Shown piece by piece: positions 32,273 to 39,807 of a stretch of DNA of 64,000 bases. The DNA comes from Amycolatopsis lurida (GTDB lineage Bacteria; Actinomycetota; Actinomycetes; Mycobacteriales; Pseudonocardiaceae), in NCBI RefSeq assembly GCF_900105055.1, contig NZ_FNTA01000004.1:2945501-3009500 (forward strand). The letters are read 5' to 3'. The notes under the pieces are model-generated. The model did not search any database. It saw only the letters and a program-made list of their open reading frames with translations, and had not been told where the DNA came from. Both the position numbers and the translations under genes were made by a program. Every line of letters starts with the position of its first letter. Positions within the stretch are counted from its first letter, which is position 1.

Positions 32273-32881
32273 ATGACGGCGACGAGCCGCAAGGAGAAGG
32301 CAGCGGAAACCGAGGCCGCGCTCAAGGAGGCGGCGAAGCGCGTTTTCGCGGCGAAGGGGTACCTGAACACCAAGATCACCGACATCACGGCGGAGGCCGG
32401 ACGCGCGGCGGGTTCGTTCTACAACCACTTCACGAGCAAGGAAGAGCTGCTCGAAGCACTCCTCGAAGATCTCGCGGCGGCGAGCGACGTCAACGCGACC
32501 TCACCGGAGCACATCCCCGACTTCACCGACCCGCAAGCCGTGCGCTGGCACGTCCGCGAGTACTGGAACTTCCACCGTGACAACGCCGCGACCATGCTCG
32601 CGCTGCGCCAGGCCGCCATGGTCAGCGACGAGTTCGCACGCACTTATGCGCGTTTCGGCGCCGATCAGGCGGAGGACCTTCTCGACCACCTCGGGTACAT
32701 CACCGCGGCGGGCATGGCACTCCCGGCGTCGGAGCGGGTCACGCTCGCGATGATGGCCGAACTGGTCAACGGTTTCGCGCACACGTGGCTGCTCGACCCG
32801 TCGTCGGTCTCCGAAGAAGAAGCCGTCGAGGCGCTGACGCGGTTCGTCTACCGGGGTTTCACCGGCCGCGACGTGCCCTAG
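32273..32881 (+). CDS. TetR-family regulator
   Basis: 202 aa from ATG 32273, preceded by aaggagg (32261-32267). The helix-turn-helix lies at about 15-60 (ALKEAAKRVFAAKGYLNTKITDITAEAGRAAGSFYNHFTSKEELLEALL). The C-terminal ligand domain (RWHVREYWNFHRDNAATMLALRQAAM) is of the type found with fatty or aromatic ligands. It probably represses itself and the divergent monooxygenase through 32205-32233. Its stop is immediately followed by the dapC stop on the other strand, with no gap. Confidence 0.92.
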   Translation: MTATSRKEKAAETEAALKEAAKRVFAAKGYLNTKITDITAEAGRAAGSFYNHFTSKEELLEALLEDLAAASDVNATSPEHIPDFTDPQAVRWHVREYWNFHRDNAATMLALRQAAMVSDEFARTYARFGADQAEDLLDHLGYITAAGMALPASERVTLAMMAELVNGFAHTWLLDPSSVSEEEAVEALTRFVYRGFTGRDVP

Positions 32882-33973
32882 TCAGGAAGCGAGCCGCTCC
32901 ACGGCGGTGTCGATCCGTTCGTCCGTCGCCGTCAACGCGATCCGGACGTGCCGTCCACCGGCCGGCCCGTAGAACGTGCCGGGTGCGGCGAGGATGCCGC
33001 GATCGGCCAACCAGTCGACCGTGTCGAGCGCGGATTCCCCGCGCGTGGACCAGAGATACAACCCGGCCTCGGAATGCGAGATCTCGAAACCGCTGTCCAG
33101 CAACGCCTTCCGCAGCACCAAACGACGGCGCGCATAGCGTTCCCGTTGCACAGCAAGCGCTTCGTCGTCCTTCAGCGCGGCGACCATGGCCTCCTGCACC
33201 GGCCGCGGCACGATCAGCCCGGAGTGTTTGCGGATCTCCAGCAGCCCGGCGACGAGCTTCGGGTCACCGGTGACGAATCCGGCTCGATAGCTGGCGAGGT
33301 TCGCGGATTTCGACAGCGAGTGGACGGCCAGCAGGCCGTCGAGGGAGCCGCCGTGCACGGACGGGTGCAGGATCGACACGGGCTCGCTTTCCCAGCCCAG
33401 CGCCAGATAACACTCGTCGGAGACCACGACGACATCGCGTTCGCGCGCCCATTCGACGACCTTGCGCAGGTGGTCGACGCCGAGCACGCGCCCCGTCGGA
33501 TTGGACGGCGAGTTGATCCAAAGCATCGAAGGCCGCTGCGGACCGAGCGCGAACGTGCTGTCCGCGCGCAGCAGGGAAGCACCCGCCAGCAGCACGCCGA
33601 CCTCGTACGTCGGGTACGCCACCTCGGGGATCACGACGAGATCGCCGGGGCCGAACCCCAGCTGCCGCGGCAGCGAAGCGACCAGTTCCTTCGAACCGAT
33701 CGTCGGCAGCACGGCCGCCTCGGGAACACCCTCGATGCCGTGCCGCCGCGAAAGCGCGTCGATCGCGGCGGCCCTCAGCTCGGGGATCCCGTGCGTGGTC
33801 GGGTACCCCGGGATCTCCGACACGGACGCGAGCGCCGCGCGGATGCTCTCGGGGACCGGGTCCACCGGCGTGCCGATCGACAGGTCGACGAGGCCGCCGG
33901 GATGCGCCTGAGCCTTCGCCTTCGCCTCGGCGAGGGAGTCCCAGGGAAAATCGGGAAGAGCGACCCGGCTCAT
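32882..33973 (-). CDS. dapC: N-succinyldiaminopimelate aminotransferase
   Basis: 363 aa, fold-type I PLP enzyme. Converts N-succinyl-2-amino-6-oxopimelate to N-succinyl-LL-diaminopimelate, the step between DapD and DapE. PLP Lys is in HSLSKSANLASYRAGF; NSPSNPTGR and VVVSDECYLALGW are the aminotransferase class I/II cofactor motifs. Start ATG 33973 overlaps the ferredoxin stop (ATGA, 33970-33973). From memory, fdx-dapC coupling is conserved in mycobacteria (Rv1177-Rv1178), which supports the DapC assignment over a generic aminotransferase. Confidence 0.92.
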   Translation of the reverse strand: MSRVALPDFPWDSLAEAKAKAQAHPGGLVDLSIGTPVDPVPESIRAALASVSEIPGYPTTHGIPELRAAAIDALSRRHGIEGVPEAAVLPTIGSKELVASLPRQLGFGPGDLVVIPEVAYPTYEVGVLLAGASLLRADSTFALGPQRPSMLWINSPSNPTGRVLGVDHLRKVVEWARERDVVVVSDECYLALGWESEPVSILHPSVHGGSLDGLLAVHSLSKSANLASYRAGFVTGDPKLVAGLLEIRKHSGLIVPRPVQEAMVAALKDDEALAVQRERYARRRLVLRKALLDSGFEISHSEAGLYLWSTRGESALDTVDWLADRGILAAPGTFYGPAGGRHVRIALTATDERIDTAVERLAS

Positions 33974-34290
33974 TCGCCCTGCGGGGGAAGAGCCTTGATG
34001 AAGGCGGGGTCGTGACTGGTCTTGCCGACCTTGGAGGCGCCACCGGGCGAGCCGAGCTCGTCGAAGAAGTCGACGTTGGCCTTGGTGTAGTCGTTCCACT
34101 CGTCGGGGACGTCGTCCTCGTAGTAGATCGCCTCGACGGGGCAGACCGGCTCGCAGGCACCACAGTCGACGCATTCGTCCGGGTGGATGTACAGCATGCG
34201 GTCACCCTCGTAGATGCAATCCACGGGGCACTCGTCGATACACGCCTTGTCGAGCACGTCGACGCAGGGCTCGGCGATCACGTAGGTCAC
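33970..34290 (-). CDS. fdxA: 7Fe ferredoxin
   Basis: 106 aa from GTG 34290, supported by ggag seven bases upstream and by the family start VTYVIAEPC. Cysteines at 9, 17, 21, 25, 40, 43, 46 and 50 fit the FdxA type with one [3Fe-4S] and one [4Fe-4S] cluster (CxxxxxxxCxxxCP and CxxCxxCxxxCP). The C-terminal extension (WNDYTKANVDFFDELGSPGG) is characteristic. It is a low-potential electron carrier in the cytoplasm. Coupled to dapC although that enzyme needs no electrons, so the link is organisational or regulatory. Confidence 0.93.
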   Translation of the reverse strand: MTYVIAEPCVDVLDKACIDECPVDCIYEGDRMLYIHPDECVDCGACEPVCPVEAIYYEDDVPDEWNDYTKANVDFFDELGSPGGASKVGKTSHDPAFIKALPPQGE

Positions 34291-34401
34291 TGCGCACTCC
34301 TGCTTTATCTCTGCTTCACCAGTCTGCAACGGACATTACGCGCCCACGGGCGCGACCGGCCCGCTTAGGCCACCCTTATCGCCTACCCCGGGTATGGGCG
34401 T

Positions 34402-34602
34402 TCAGCGGTCTTTCCGGCGAGGCGGCGGAGTGGCCCTGCTGTCCCCAGTGATGACGAACTTCGGCGCGGCGGGCTTCGCCGCCACTGTGTCCGTCTCGCC
34501 CTTCTCGACGGCCTTTTCCGCGCCCAATGCCCGGTTGAAGCCGTCCGAGATCTCGCGGACGAGGTCTTCGTTGTGCCTGTCGTCCTTGCGCGCGATGCTC
34601 AT
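34402..34602 (-). CDS. Small conserved-looking hydrophilic protein
   Basis: 66 aa from ATG 34602 with a strong ggaggg site at about 34609-34614. N-terminal half is acidic/basic helical (ARKDDRHNEDLVREISDGFNRALGAEKAVEK), C-terminal half is rich in Ala and Pro and ends in PPPRRKDR. No domain recognised; no membrane segment. It lies upstream of the ferredoxin gene on the same strand (111-base gap) and diverges from the GNAT gene by 38 bases. Confidence 0.65.
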   Translation of the reverse strand: MSIARKDDRHNEDLVREISDGFNRALGAEKAVEKGETDTVAAKPAAPKFVITGDSRATPPPRRKDR

Positions 34603-34640
34603 CGGGGTCCCTCCACTGCCTTCCTTGGCACAATCTAACC

Positions 34641-35390
34641 GTGAACACTGCGGAAATGCTCGAGCTCACCTGTAGCCGCGCTTGGACTCCCCTGCTGGAG
34701 AGCCGGATCGGTGACTGGAGGCTCCGCTGGGCGGACGGGTTCACCGCGCGGGCCAACAGTGCCCTGGCGATCGGTGACCCGGGAAAACCGCTGCCAGACA
34801 CCCTGCGGACGGTCTGTGACTTCGCCCACGATCATGCCATCCCGCCCGTCGTTCAGGTGATCCAGAACACGTCTCTCGAGGATGCCATCGCCGCCTGTGG
34901 CTGGGTCCACTATGTGGAACACCGGCCCGCGCACGAGGTCCGCGTGCTGACCGGGCCGCTCTCGCACGGGACCTCGGCCGGAGCGGTGATTCTCGATGAA
35001 CCGACGTCCGGATGGTGGGAGTCGACGGCGGGCAGCGCGGATCCGGCGGAGGCGCCGAGGCATGTCCTCGGCACCGGCAAGGTCGGCTTCGGGGTCGTCG
35101 AGCTGGACGGCGTCACGGCGGGCGCGGTGCGCGGAGCGGTCGTCGGCGAGTGGTTGCACATCGCCCGGCTGGAGGTACGGCCGGAGTTCCGGCGGCGAGG
35201 GCTGGCACGCGGGCTGATGAACGCCGTGGGTGCCTGGGGTGCCGCTCAGGGCGCGACCGGGATGCTGCTGCAGGTCGCGGTGGCGAACTCCGGCGCGCTG
35301 AAGCTGTACGAAAGCCTGGGCTGTACGGAGCACCACAGGTACCGCTACTGGGCCCCGGGCCCCGGCGCGTGCGAGGATCGCCCGTCGTGA
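34641..35390 (+). CDS. GNAT-family N-acetyltransferase
   Basis: 249 aa. The GNAT acetyl-CoA site is in the C-terminal half: LEVRPEFRRRGLARGLMNAVGAWGAAQGA matches the V-R-P-x-x-R-x-x-G-x-G/A motif, and LYESLGC is the closing motif. The N-terminal half (about 1-130) is a degenerate second GNAT domain. GTG start at 34641. It is the first of four overlapping genes, GNAT-fbiA-fbiB-NUDIX (GTGA at 35387-35390), so its substrate may relate to F420 metabolism, but this is only context. Confidence 0.85.
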   Translation: MNTAEMLELTCSRAWTPLLESRIGDWRLRWADGFTARANSALAIGDPGKPLPDTLRTVCDFAHDHAIPPVVQVIQNTSLEDAIAACGWVHYVEHRPAHEVRVLTGPLSHGTSAGAVILDEPTSGWWESTAGSADPAEAPRHVLGTGKVGFGVVELDGVTAGAVRGAVVGEWLHIARLEVRPEFRRRGLARGLMNAVGAWGAAQGATGMLLQVAVANSGALKLYESLGCTEHHRYRYWAPGPGACEDRPS

Positions 35391-36382
35391 AGGTCGTCAT
35401 TTTGGTCGGCGGAGTGGGCGGAGCCCGCTTCCTGCTGGGGGTCAAACAAGCACTGGGTCTGCCCGCGACCGGCTCCGCGCCGGAGTCGCCGCACGAGGTG
35501 ACCGCGCTGGTGAACACCGGGGACGACGTGTGGATGCACGGTCTGCGCATCTGCCCGGACCTGGACACCTGCATGTACACCCTCGGCGGGGGGATCGACG
35601 AAGAGCGCGGCTGGGGCCATTCCGGGGAGACCTGGACGGTCAAGGAGGAGCTCGCCGCCTATGGCGCCGAGCCGACCTGGTTCGGCCTGGGCGACAAGGA
35701 CATCGCGACGCATCTGATCCGGTCGCGGATGCTGCGCGCGGGCTATCCGCTTTCGCAGGTCACCGAGGCGCTGTGCGATCGCTGGCAGCCGGGTGTGCGT
35801 CTGCTGCCGATGTCGGACGACCGCGTCGAAACGCATGTCGTGATCGATGACCCGGAGGATCCGGACCAGCGCAAGGCGATCCACTTCCAGGAGTGGTGGG
35901 TGCGCTACCGCGCCGAGCCGAAGGCGCATTCGATCATCGCCGTCGGCGCCGACGAGGCCAAACCGGCGCCGGGCGTGCTCGACGCGATCGCGGCCGCCGA
36001 CATCGTGCTGTTCGCGCCCTCCAATCCGGTGGTCTCCGTGGGCACGACGCTCGGTGTCCCGGGAATCCGCGACGCACTGCGGAAGACGCGCGCCAAGGTC
36101 GTCGGTGTCTCGCCGATCATCGGCGGGAAGCCGTTGCGCGGGATGGCCGACGCGTGCCTGAGCGCGATCGGCGTGGAGACCTCGGCCGAAGCCGTCGGGC
36201 GGCATTACGGTTCCCGCAAGGAATCCGACGGTGTGCTCGACGGCTGGCTGGTCTCCGAGGGCGAGACCGTCGACGTGCCGGGAGTCGCCGTCCGCGCCGT
36301 ACCGCTGCTGATGTCCGATGTGGACGCCACGGCGGCCATGGTGCGCGCCGCCTTCGATCTGGCTGGAGTTTCCGTTGAGTGA
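35387..36382 (+). CDS. fbiA: 2-phospho-L-lactate / phosphoenolpyruvyl transferase of F420 synthesis
   Basis: 331 aa CofD/FbiA. Joins the phospho-acid unit from the GDP-activated donor to the deazaflavin Fo, giving F420-0 or dehydro-F420-0. Family signatures: ILVGGVGGARFLLGVKQAL, ALVNTGDDVWMHGLRICPDLDTCMYTLGG, WFGLGDKDIATHLIRS and FAPSNPVVSVGTTLGVPGIRDAL. GTG 35387 overlaps the preceding stop. Followed by fbiB with an 8-base overlap, the standard F420 gene pair in actinobacteria. Confidence 0.96.
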   Translation: MKVVILVGGVGGARFLLGVKQALGLPATGSAPESPHEVTALVNTGDDVWMHGLRICPDLDTCMYTLGGGIDEERGWGHSGETWTVKEELAAYGAEPTWFGLGDKDIATHLIRSRMLRAGYPLSQVTEALCDRWQPGVRLLPMSDDRVETHVVIDDPEDPDQRKAIHFQEWWVRYRAEPKAHSIIAVGADEAKPAPGVLDAIAAADIVLFAPSNPVVSVGTTLGVPGIRDALRKTRAKVVGVSPIIGGKPLRGMADACLSAIGVETSAEAVGRHYGSRKESDGVLDGWLVSEGETVDVPGVAVRAVPLLMSDVDATAAMVRAAFDLAGVSVE

Positions 36383-37712
36383 CCACGCTTCCGCGAAGAT
36401 CGAGATCCTGCCGGTCGAAGGCCTGCCGGAGTTCCGTCCCGGCGACGACCTGACCGGGGCGCTCGTCGAAGCGGCTCCCTGGCTGCGGTCGGGCGACGTC
36501 CTGGTCGTGACGAGCAAGATCGTTTCCAAGGTCGAGGGCATGCTGATCCGCGTCCCCGCCGACCCGGAGGAGCGTGACGCCGCCCGGCGCAAGCTCGTCG
36601 AGGAGGAGTCCGTCCGCGTGATCGCGCGGATCAAGCGGACGGTGATCACCGAGAACAAGCTCGGTATCGTGCAGGCCGCCTCCGGGGTGGACGCGTCGAA
36701 CGTGGCCTCCGGCGAGGTCGCGCTGCTGCCGTCCGATCCGGACGCTTCCGCGCTCGCGCTGCGGAACGGACTGCGTGAACGGCTCGGTGTCGAGGTCGCC
36801 GTCGTGGTCACCGACACGATGGGCCGCGCGTGGCGGGTCGGGCAGACCGACGCCGCGATCGGCGCGTCCGGACTGCGGGTGCTGCACTCGTACGCGGGCG
36901 AGGTCGACAGCCAGGGCAACGAACTCGCCGTCACCGAGGTGGCGATCGCCGACGAACTCGCCGCCGCGGCGGATCTGGTCAAGGGCAAGCTCGGCGGGAC
37001 ACCGGTCGCCGTCGTGCGTGGACTTCGGCTGACCGACGACGGTTCGACCGCACGAAAACTGCTCCGCCCGGTCGAAGAAGACCTGTTCCGCCTCGGGACC
37101 GACGAAGCCATCGCGCAGGGGCGCCGGGAAGCCGTGCTCGCGCGGCGTTCGATCCGGTCGTTCACCGACGAGCCGGTCGATCCCGACGTGCTGCGCCGCG
37201 CGGTCGGGACGGCGCTGACGGCGCCCGCGCCGCATCACACGAAGCCGGTCCGGTTCGTGTGGCTGCGCGAGGAAGGCTTGCGCCGCAAGCTTCTCGACGC
37301 GATGAAGGCGTCGTGGCAAGCCGATCTCGAAGCCGACGACTTCACCGCCGAACAGGTCGCGAAGCGCCTCAGCCGCGGTGACATCCTTTACAACGCGCCC
37401 GAAGTCGTGGTGCCGTTCCTCGTCGCCGAGGGCGCGCACACCTACCGCGACGACCGGCGGAACGCTTGTGAGCACACGATGTTCACCGTCGCCGGCGGCG
37501 CCGCGGTGCAGGGCCTGCTGGTCGCGCTCGCCGCCGAAGACCTGGGTTCATGCTGGATCGGGTCGACGATCTTCGCCGCGGACATCGTGCGTGACGTGCT
37601 CGGTCTGGACGAGCGCTGGGAACCGCTCGGCGCCGTCGCGATCGGGCATCCCGCCGCCCTTCCGCCTGCCCGCGACCCCGTCGAACCCGCTGAAGGACTT
37701 CTCGAACTGTGA
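36375..37712 (+). CDS. fbiB: F420-0:gamma-glutamyl ligase / dehydro-F420 reductase
   Basis: 445 aa from TTG 36375 (ggag at about 36365), matching the usual start LSDHASAKIEILPVEGLPEFRPGDD. Domain 1 (about 1-245) is the CofE ligase that adds the glutamate tail: VVTSKIVSKVEG, RIKRTVITENKLGIVQAASGVDASN, DTMGRAWRVGQTDAAIG. Domain 2 (about 250-445) is an FMN nitroreductase-fold domain (ARRSIRSFTDEPVD, AAVQGLLVALAAEDLGSCWIG) that reduces dehydro-F420-0 and supports tail lengthening. The fusion is normal for actinobacteria. The TTG start overlaps fbiA by 8 bases. Confidence 0.95.
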   Translation: MSDHASAKIEILPVEGLPEFRPGDDLTGALVEAAPWLRSGDVLVVTSKIVSKVEGMLIRVPADPEERDAARRKLVEEESVRVIARIKRTVITENKLGIVQAASGVDASNVASGEVALLPSDPDASALALRNGLRERLGVEVAVVVTDTMGRAWRVGQTDAAIGASGLRVLHSYAGEVDSQGNELAVTEVAIADELAAAADLVKGKLGGTPVAVVRGLRLTDDGSTARKLLRPVEEDLFRLGTDEAIAQGRREAVLARRSIRSFTDEPVDPDVLRRAVGTALTAPAPHHTKPVRFVWLREEGLRRKLLDAMKASWQADLEADDFTAEQVAKRLSRGDILYNAPEVVVPFLVAEGAHTYRDDRRNACEHTMFTVAGGAAVQGLLVALAAEDLGSCWIGSTIFAADIVRDVLGLDERWEPLGAVAIGHPAALPPARDPVEPAEGLLEL

Positions 37713-38254
37713 CCCTGCACGACGACGTTGTGTCCACTTTGTCCGGTTGGCGACCCGGGGACGCGGCTCAGGAATCCTTGCGCCAGGCCTATCTCGGCTT
37801 CCTCGCCGCCCGCGACGACGTCTGCCGCCGCGAATGCGCGGCCGGGCATATCACCGCGTCGGCCGTCCTTCTCGATGCCGACGCGGAAAACGTGCTGCTC
37901 ACCCTGCATCCGCGAGTCGGGCGCTGGTTGCAGCTCGGCGGGCATTGCGAACCCGGCGACGCGACGCTCGCGGACGCCGCCCTTCGTGAGGCACGTGAGG
38001 AATCCGGCATCGAGGAGCTCGTGATCGACCCGGCGCCGGTGCATCTCGACGTCCACCCGATCACGTGCTCGCTCGGCGTGCCCACCCGGCATTTCGACGT
38101 GCGTTTCGTGGTGCGCGCACCACGGGGAGCACAACCGGTCCAAAGTGACGAATCGGACGATCTTCGGTGGTGGCCGGTGGATTCCCTGCCGGAAGGGTCG
38201 GAAGATCTCGCCGAACTGATGGAAGCCGCAGTGCCCGTCGCGCTCGGCCGTTAG
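37709..38254 (+). CDS. NUDIX hydrolase
   Basis: 181 aa. Nudix box GHCEPGDATLADAALREAREESGI (about 77-100): the pattern is complete except that the usual first Glu is Asp, a common actinobacterial variant; REAREES keeps the metal-binding Glu residues. The N-terminal helix region (STLSGWRPGDAAQESLRQAYLGFL) and HLDVHPITCSLGVPTRHFDVRFVV suggest the small-molecule NUDIX branch. Start GTG 37709 overlaps fbiB (GTGA), so it is co-translated with F420 genes. Substrate unknown; from memory, this position beside fbiB is shared with other actinomycetes. Confidence 0.88.
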   Translation: MTLHDDVVSTLSGWRPGDAAQESLRQAYLGFLAARDDVCRRECAAGHITASAVLLDADAENVLLTLHPRVGRWLQLGGHCEPGDATLADAALREAREESGIEELVIDPAPVHLDVHPITCSLGVPTRHFDVRFVVRAPRGAQPVQSDESDDLRWWPVDSLPEGSEDLAELMEAAVPVALGR

Positions 38255-38284
38255 GGTGTCGGCTGACGTTCTGAAGGGGGAATG

Positions 38285-38986
38285 ATGCTGACGGCGCTGA
38301 CGCCATACCTCGACCGGGTCCGGGTCCACAGCAGCGGTGACGGTGACGGCTTCGGCTGGTTTCTGCTGGCCCTGGCGATCATCGTCATCATCATCGTGAT
38401 CGTGGTGATCATCGTTAAGGTCAACCAGGCGAAGAAGCCGCCGATGACCTTCCCGCAGAACCCGAACTTCGGCGGTGGCGGCCCGGCCCCCGGCTTCCCG
38501 CCGCCCCCGCCCGCCGGTGGCCCCGCCCCGCAGGGCAACTGGCAGCAGCAGCCCGGCTTCCCGCCGCCTCAGCCCGGTTACGGCCAGGCACCCGGCTTCC
38601 CGCCGCCCCCGGCGGGTTTCGCCCCCGCTCCGGCTGGGTTCCCGCCGCCGCAGGCCGGTTTCGCGCCGCCGCCCGGCGCCCCGGCGCCCAACCCCTTCGG
38701 CGCGGCGCAGCCGCCGGCCGCAGCCGGGTTCCCGCCGCCTCCCCCGCAGCCGGGGCCGCCGATCGACGCCGGCGCGGACCGCACCCAGGTCGTGTCCCCC
38801 CAGCACCAGGCGGACGCCGGCGCCGACCGCACCCAGGTCGTGTCGCCCGCGGGCGGCGACCGTACGCAGGTCGTCTCTCCAGCGGGCGACGGCGACCGTA
38901 CGCAGGTCGTATCCGGTGGCGGCGGCGACGCCACCCAGGTAGTGCCCGGTGGCGACCGCACTCAGGTCGTCCCGCCCCGCCAGTAG
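38285..38986 (+). CDS. Single-span membrane protein with Pro-rich region and six TQVV repeats
   Basis: 233 aa from ATG 38285 (the ATG at 38282 is too close to the aaggggg site). One transmembrane helix at about 22-44 (GWFLLALAIIVIIIVIVVII), then KVNQAKKPP, then a Gly/Pro/Phe-rich stretch to about 160 (repeated PGFPPPP and AGFPPPQ). The C-terminal 75 residues contain six near-identical units (A/G)D(R/A)TQVV(S/P). The short N-terminus is probably outside and the tail cytoplasmic. No known domain. Followed by a hairpin at 38996-39046. It resembles the two short membrane proteins downstream in its membrane segment plus Lys-Pro-Pro junction. Confidence 0.75.
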   Translation: MLTALTPYLDRVRVHSSGDGDGFGWFLLALAIIVIIIVIVVIIVKVNQAKKPPMTFPQNPNFGGGGPAPGFPPPPPAGGPAPQGNWQQQPGFPPPQPGYGQAPGFPPPPAGFAPAPAGFPPPQAGFAPPPGAPAPNPFGAAQPPAAAGFPPPPPQPGPPIDAGADRTQVVSPQHQADAGADRTQVVSPAGGDRTQVVSPAGDGDRTQVVSGGGGDATQVVPGGDRTQVVPPRQ

Positions 38987-38995
38987 TCCGACTGT

Positions 38996-39046
38996 CCGTG
39001 AAGGCCTCCTTCCCTACCCTCAAGGTAGGCAAGGAGGCCTTCACGG
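38996..39046. repeat. Hairpin between co-directional genes (class A)
   Basis: Arms 38996-39018 and 39024-39046 pair over 23 bp with one mismatch, around TCAAG. The left arm begins CCGTGAAGGCCTCCTTCCCT, identical to the start of the hairpin at 21110, 18 kb away. It lies 9 bases after one gene and 24 bases before gntR. Confidence 0.85.
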
Positions 39047-39069
39047 CATTTCCAGCAGGGAGAAACCGC

Positions 39070-39420
39070 ATGGTCAGGGTCGACCCGAACTCCTCGGTCC
39101 CGCCCTTCGAGCAGGTCCGCACCGCCTACGCGGAGCAGATCAACGACGGCTCCCTGCCCGTCGGGGCGAAACTGCCGACCGTGCGCAAACTCGCCGAAGA
39201 CCTCGGCATCGCCCCGAACACGGTCGCCAAGGCCTACCGCGAACTCGAAGAGGCGGGTCTGATCGAGACCCGCGGCAGGGCCGGGACGTTCGTGAGCGCC
39301 GTCGGTGACGAGACTCGCGAACGGGCGAGGCAGGCGGCCGCCGACTACGCCGCGCTGACCAGGAAGCTGGGTCTCGGCCGCGACGAGGCCAAGGCGATCA
39401 TCGACGCCGCGCTGGGTTGA
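39070..39420 (+). CDS. Short GntR-family (YtrA-type) regulator
   Basis: 116 aa. Only the winged helix-turn-helix and a short C-terminal helix pair are present: PFEQVRTAYAEQINDGSLPVGAKLPTVRKLAEDLGIAPNTVAKAYRELEEAGLIETRGRAGTFVS, then ERARQAAADYAALTRKLGLGRDEAKAIID. This is the YtrA layout, which usually controls an ABC transporter operon; here no transporter follows, only two tiny membrane proteins. ATG 39070 with cagggag just upstream. Confidence 0.9.
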   Translation: MVRVDPNSSVPPFEQVRTAYAEQINDGSLPVGAKLPTVRKLAEDLGIAPNTVAKAYRELEEAGLIETRGRAGTFVSAVGDETRERARQAAADYAALTRKLGLGRDEAKAIIDAALG

Positions 39421-39455
39421 CCGCCCACTTCGGGAACGGACGAAGGAGCCATGCC

Positions 39456-39560
39456 GTGGTCATGATCGGCGAACTGGTACTCATCGCGGCCGCGCTCGTG
39501 GGCGTGGGTGTGTGCGTTTACCTGACGCTCAGAAAGCCGAAGCAGCCGCCGCGGGGCTGA
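39456..39560 (+). CDS. 34-residue single-span membrane peptide
   Basis: From GTG 39456 (an in-frame ATG at 39462 is also possible) to TGA 39558-39560. A clear ggag at about 39445-39448 stands seven bases before the GTG. One hydrophobic helix (about 4-24: IGELVLIAAALVGVGVCVYL) followed by a basic tail TLRKPKQPPRG. Too short for routine gene calling, but the ribosome site and the match to its neighbour's Lys-Gln-Pro-Pro junction support it. It begins 35 bases after gntR and is probably co-transcribed. Confidence 0.6.
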   Translation: MVMIGELVLIAAALVGVGVCVYLTLRKPKQPPRG

Positions 39561-39588
39561 TGACGGGTTCTCAGGTTAGTCTCTCGGC

Positions 39589-39774
39589 ATGGTCTTCCTC
39601 TTGGTGCTGGTGGTCGCCTTCCTGGTCCTGGCCGGGGTCGGGGTCGGGGTCTACTTCCTCGTGAAGTCGAACACCAAGCAGCCGCCCGCGCTCCCCCACC
39701 ACCAGTACCCGCAGCAGCCGCCGCAGTACCCGAGCCAGCAGCAGCCTTACCCGCCGCAGGGCTGGGGCAACTGA
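39589..39774 (+). CDS. 61-residue membrane protein with Pro/Gln-rich tail
   Basis: Hydrophobic helix about 2-24 (VFLLVLVVAFLVLAGVGVGV) followed by KSNTKQPP and a cytoplasm-facing tail of PQQPPQYPSQQQPYPPQGWGN type, low in complexity. It starts 28 bases after the 34-residue peptide and shares its layout and KQPP junction. No known domain. The hairpin at 39782-39807 ends this transcript and the convergent glycosylase gene. Confidence 0.65.
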   Translation: MVFLLVLVVAFLVLAGVGVGVYFLVKSNTKQPPALPHHQYPQQPPQYPSQQQPYPPQGWGN

Positions 39775-39781
39775 CCCCATT

Positions 39782-39807
39782 CCCGCATTCAGAGGACTGA
39801 ATGCGGG
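39782..39807. terminator. Hairpin between convergent genes (class C)
   Basis: CCCGCATTCAG (39782-39792) and CTGAATGCGGG (39797-39807) are perfect 11-bp arms with a 4-base loop. It lies between the 61-residue protein stop (39774) and the glycosylase stop (39808); a probable bidirectional terminator. Confidence 0.8.

Noticed and set aside
38775..38985. DNA minisatellite
   Set aside because: The repeats are in frame, conserved at protein level (TQVV) and differ at synonymous positions and spacing, which fits a selected protein repeat.
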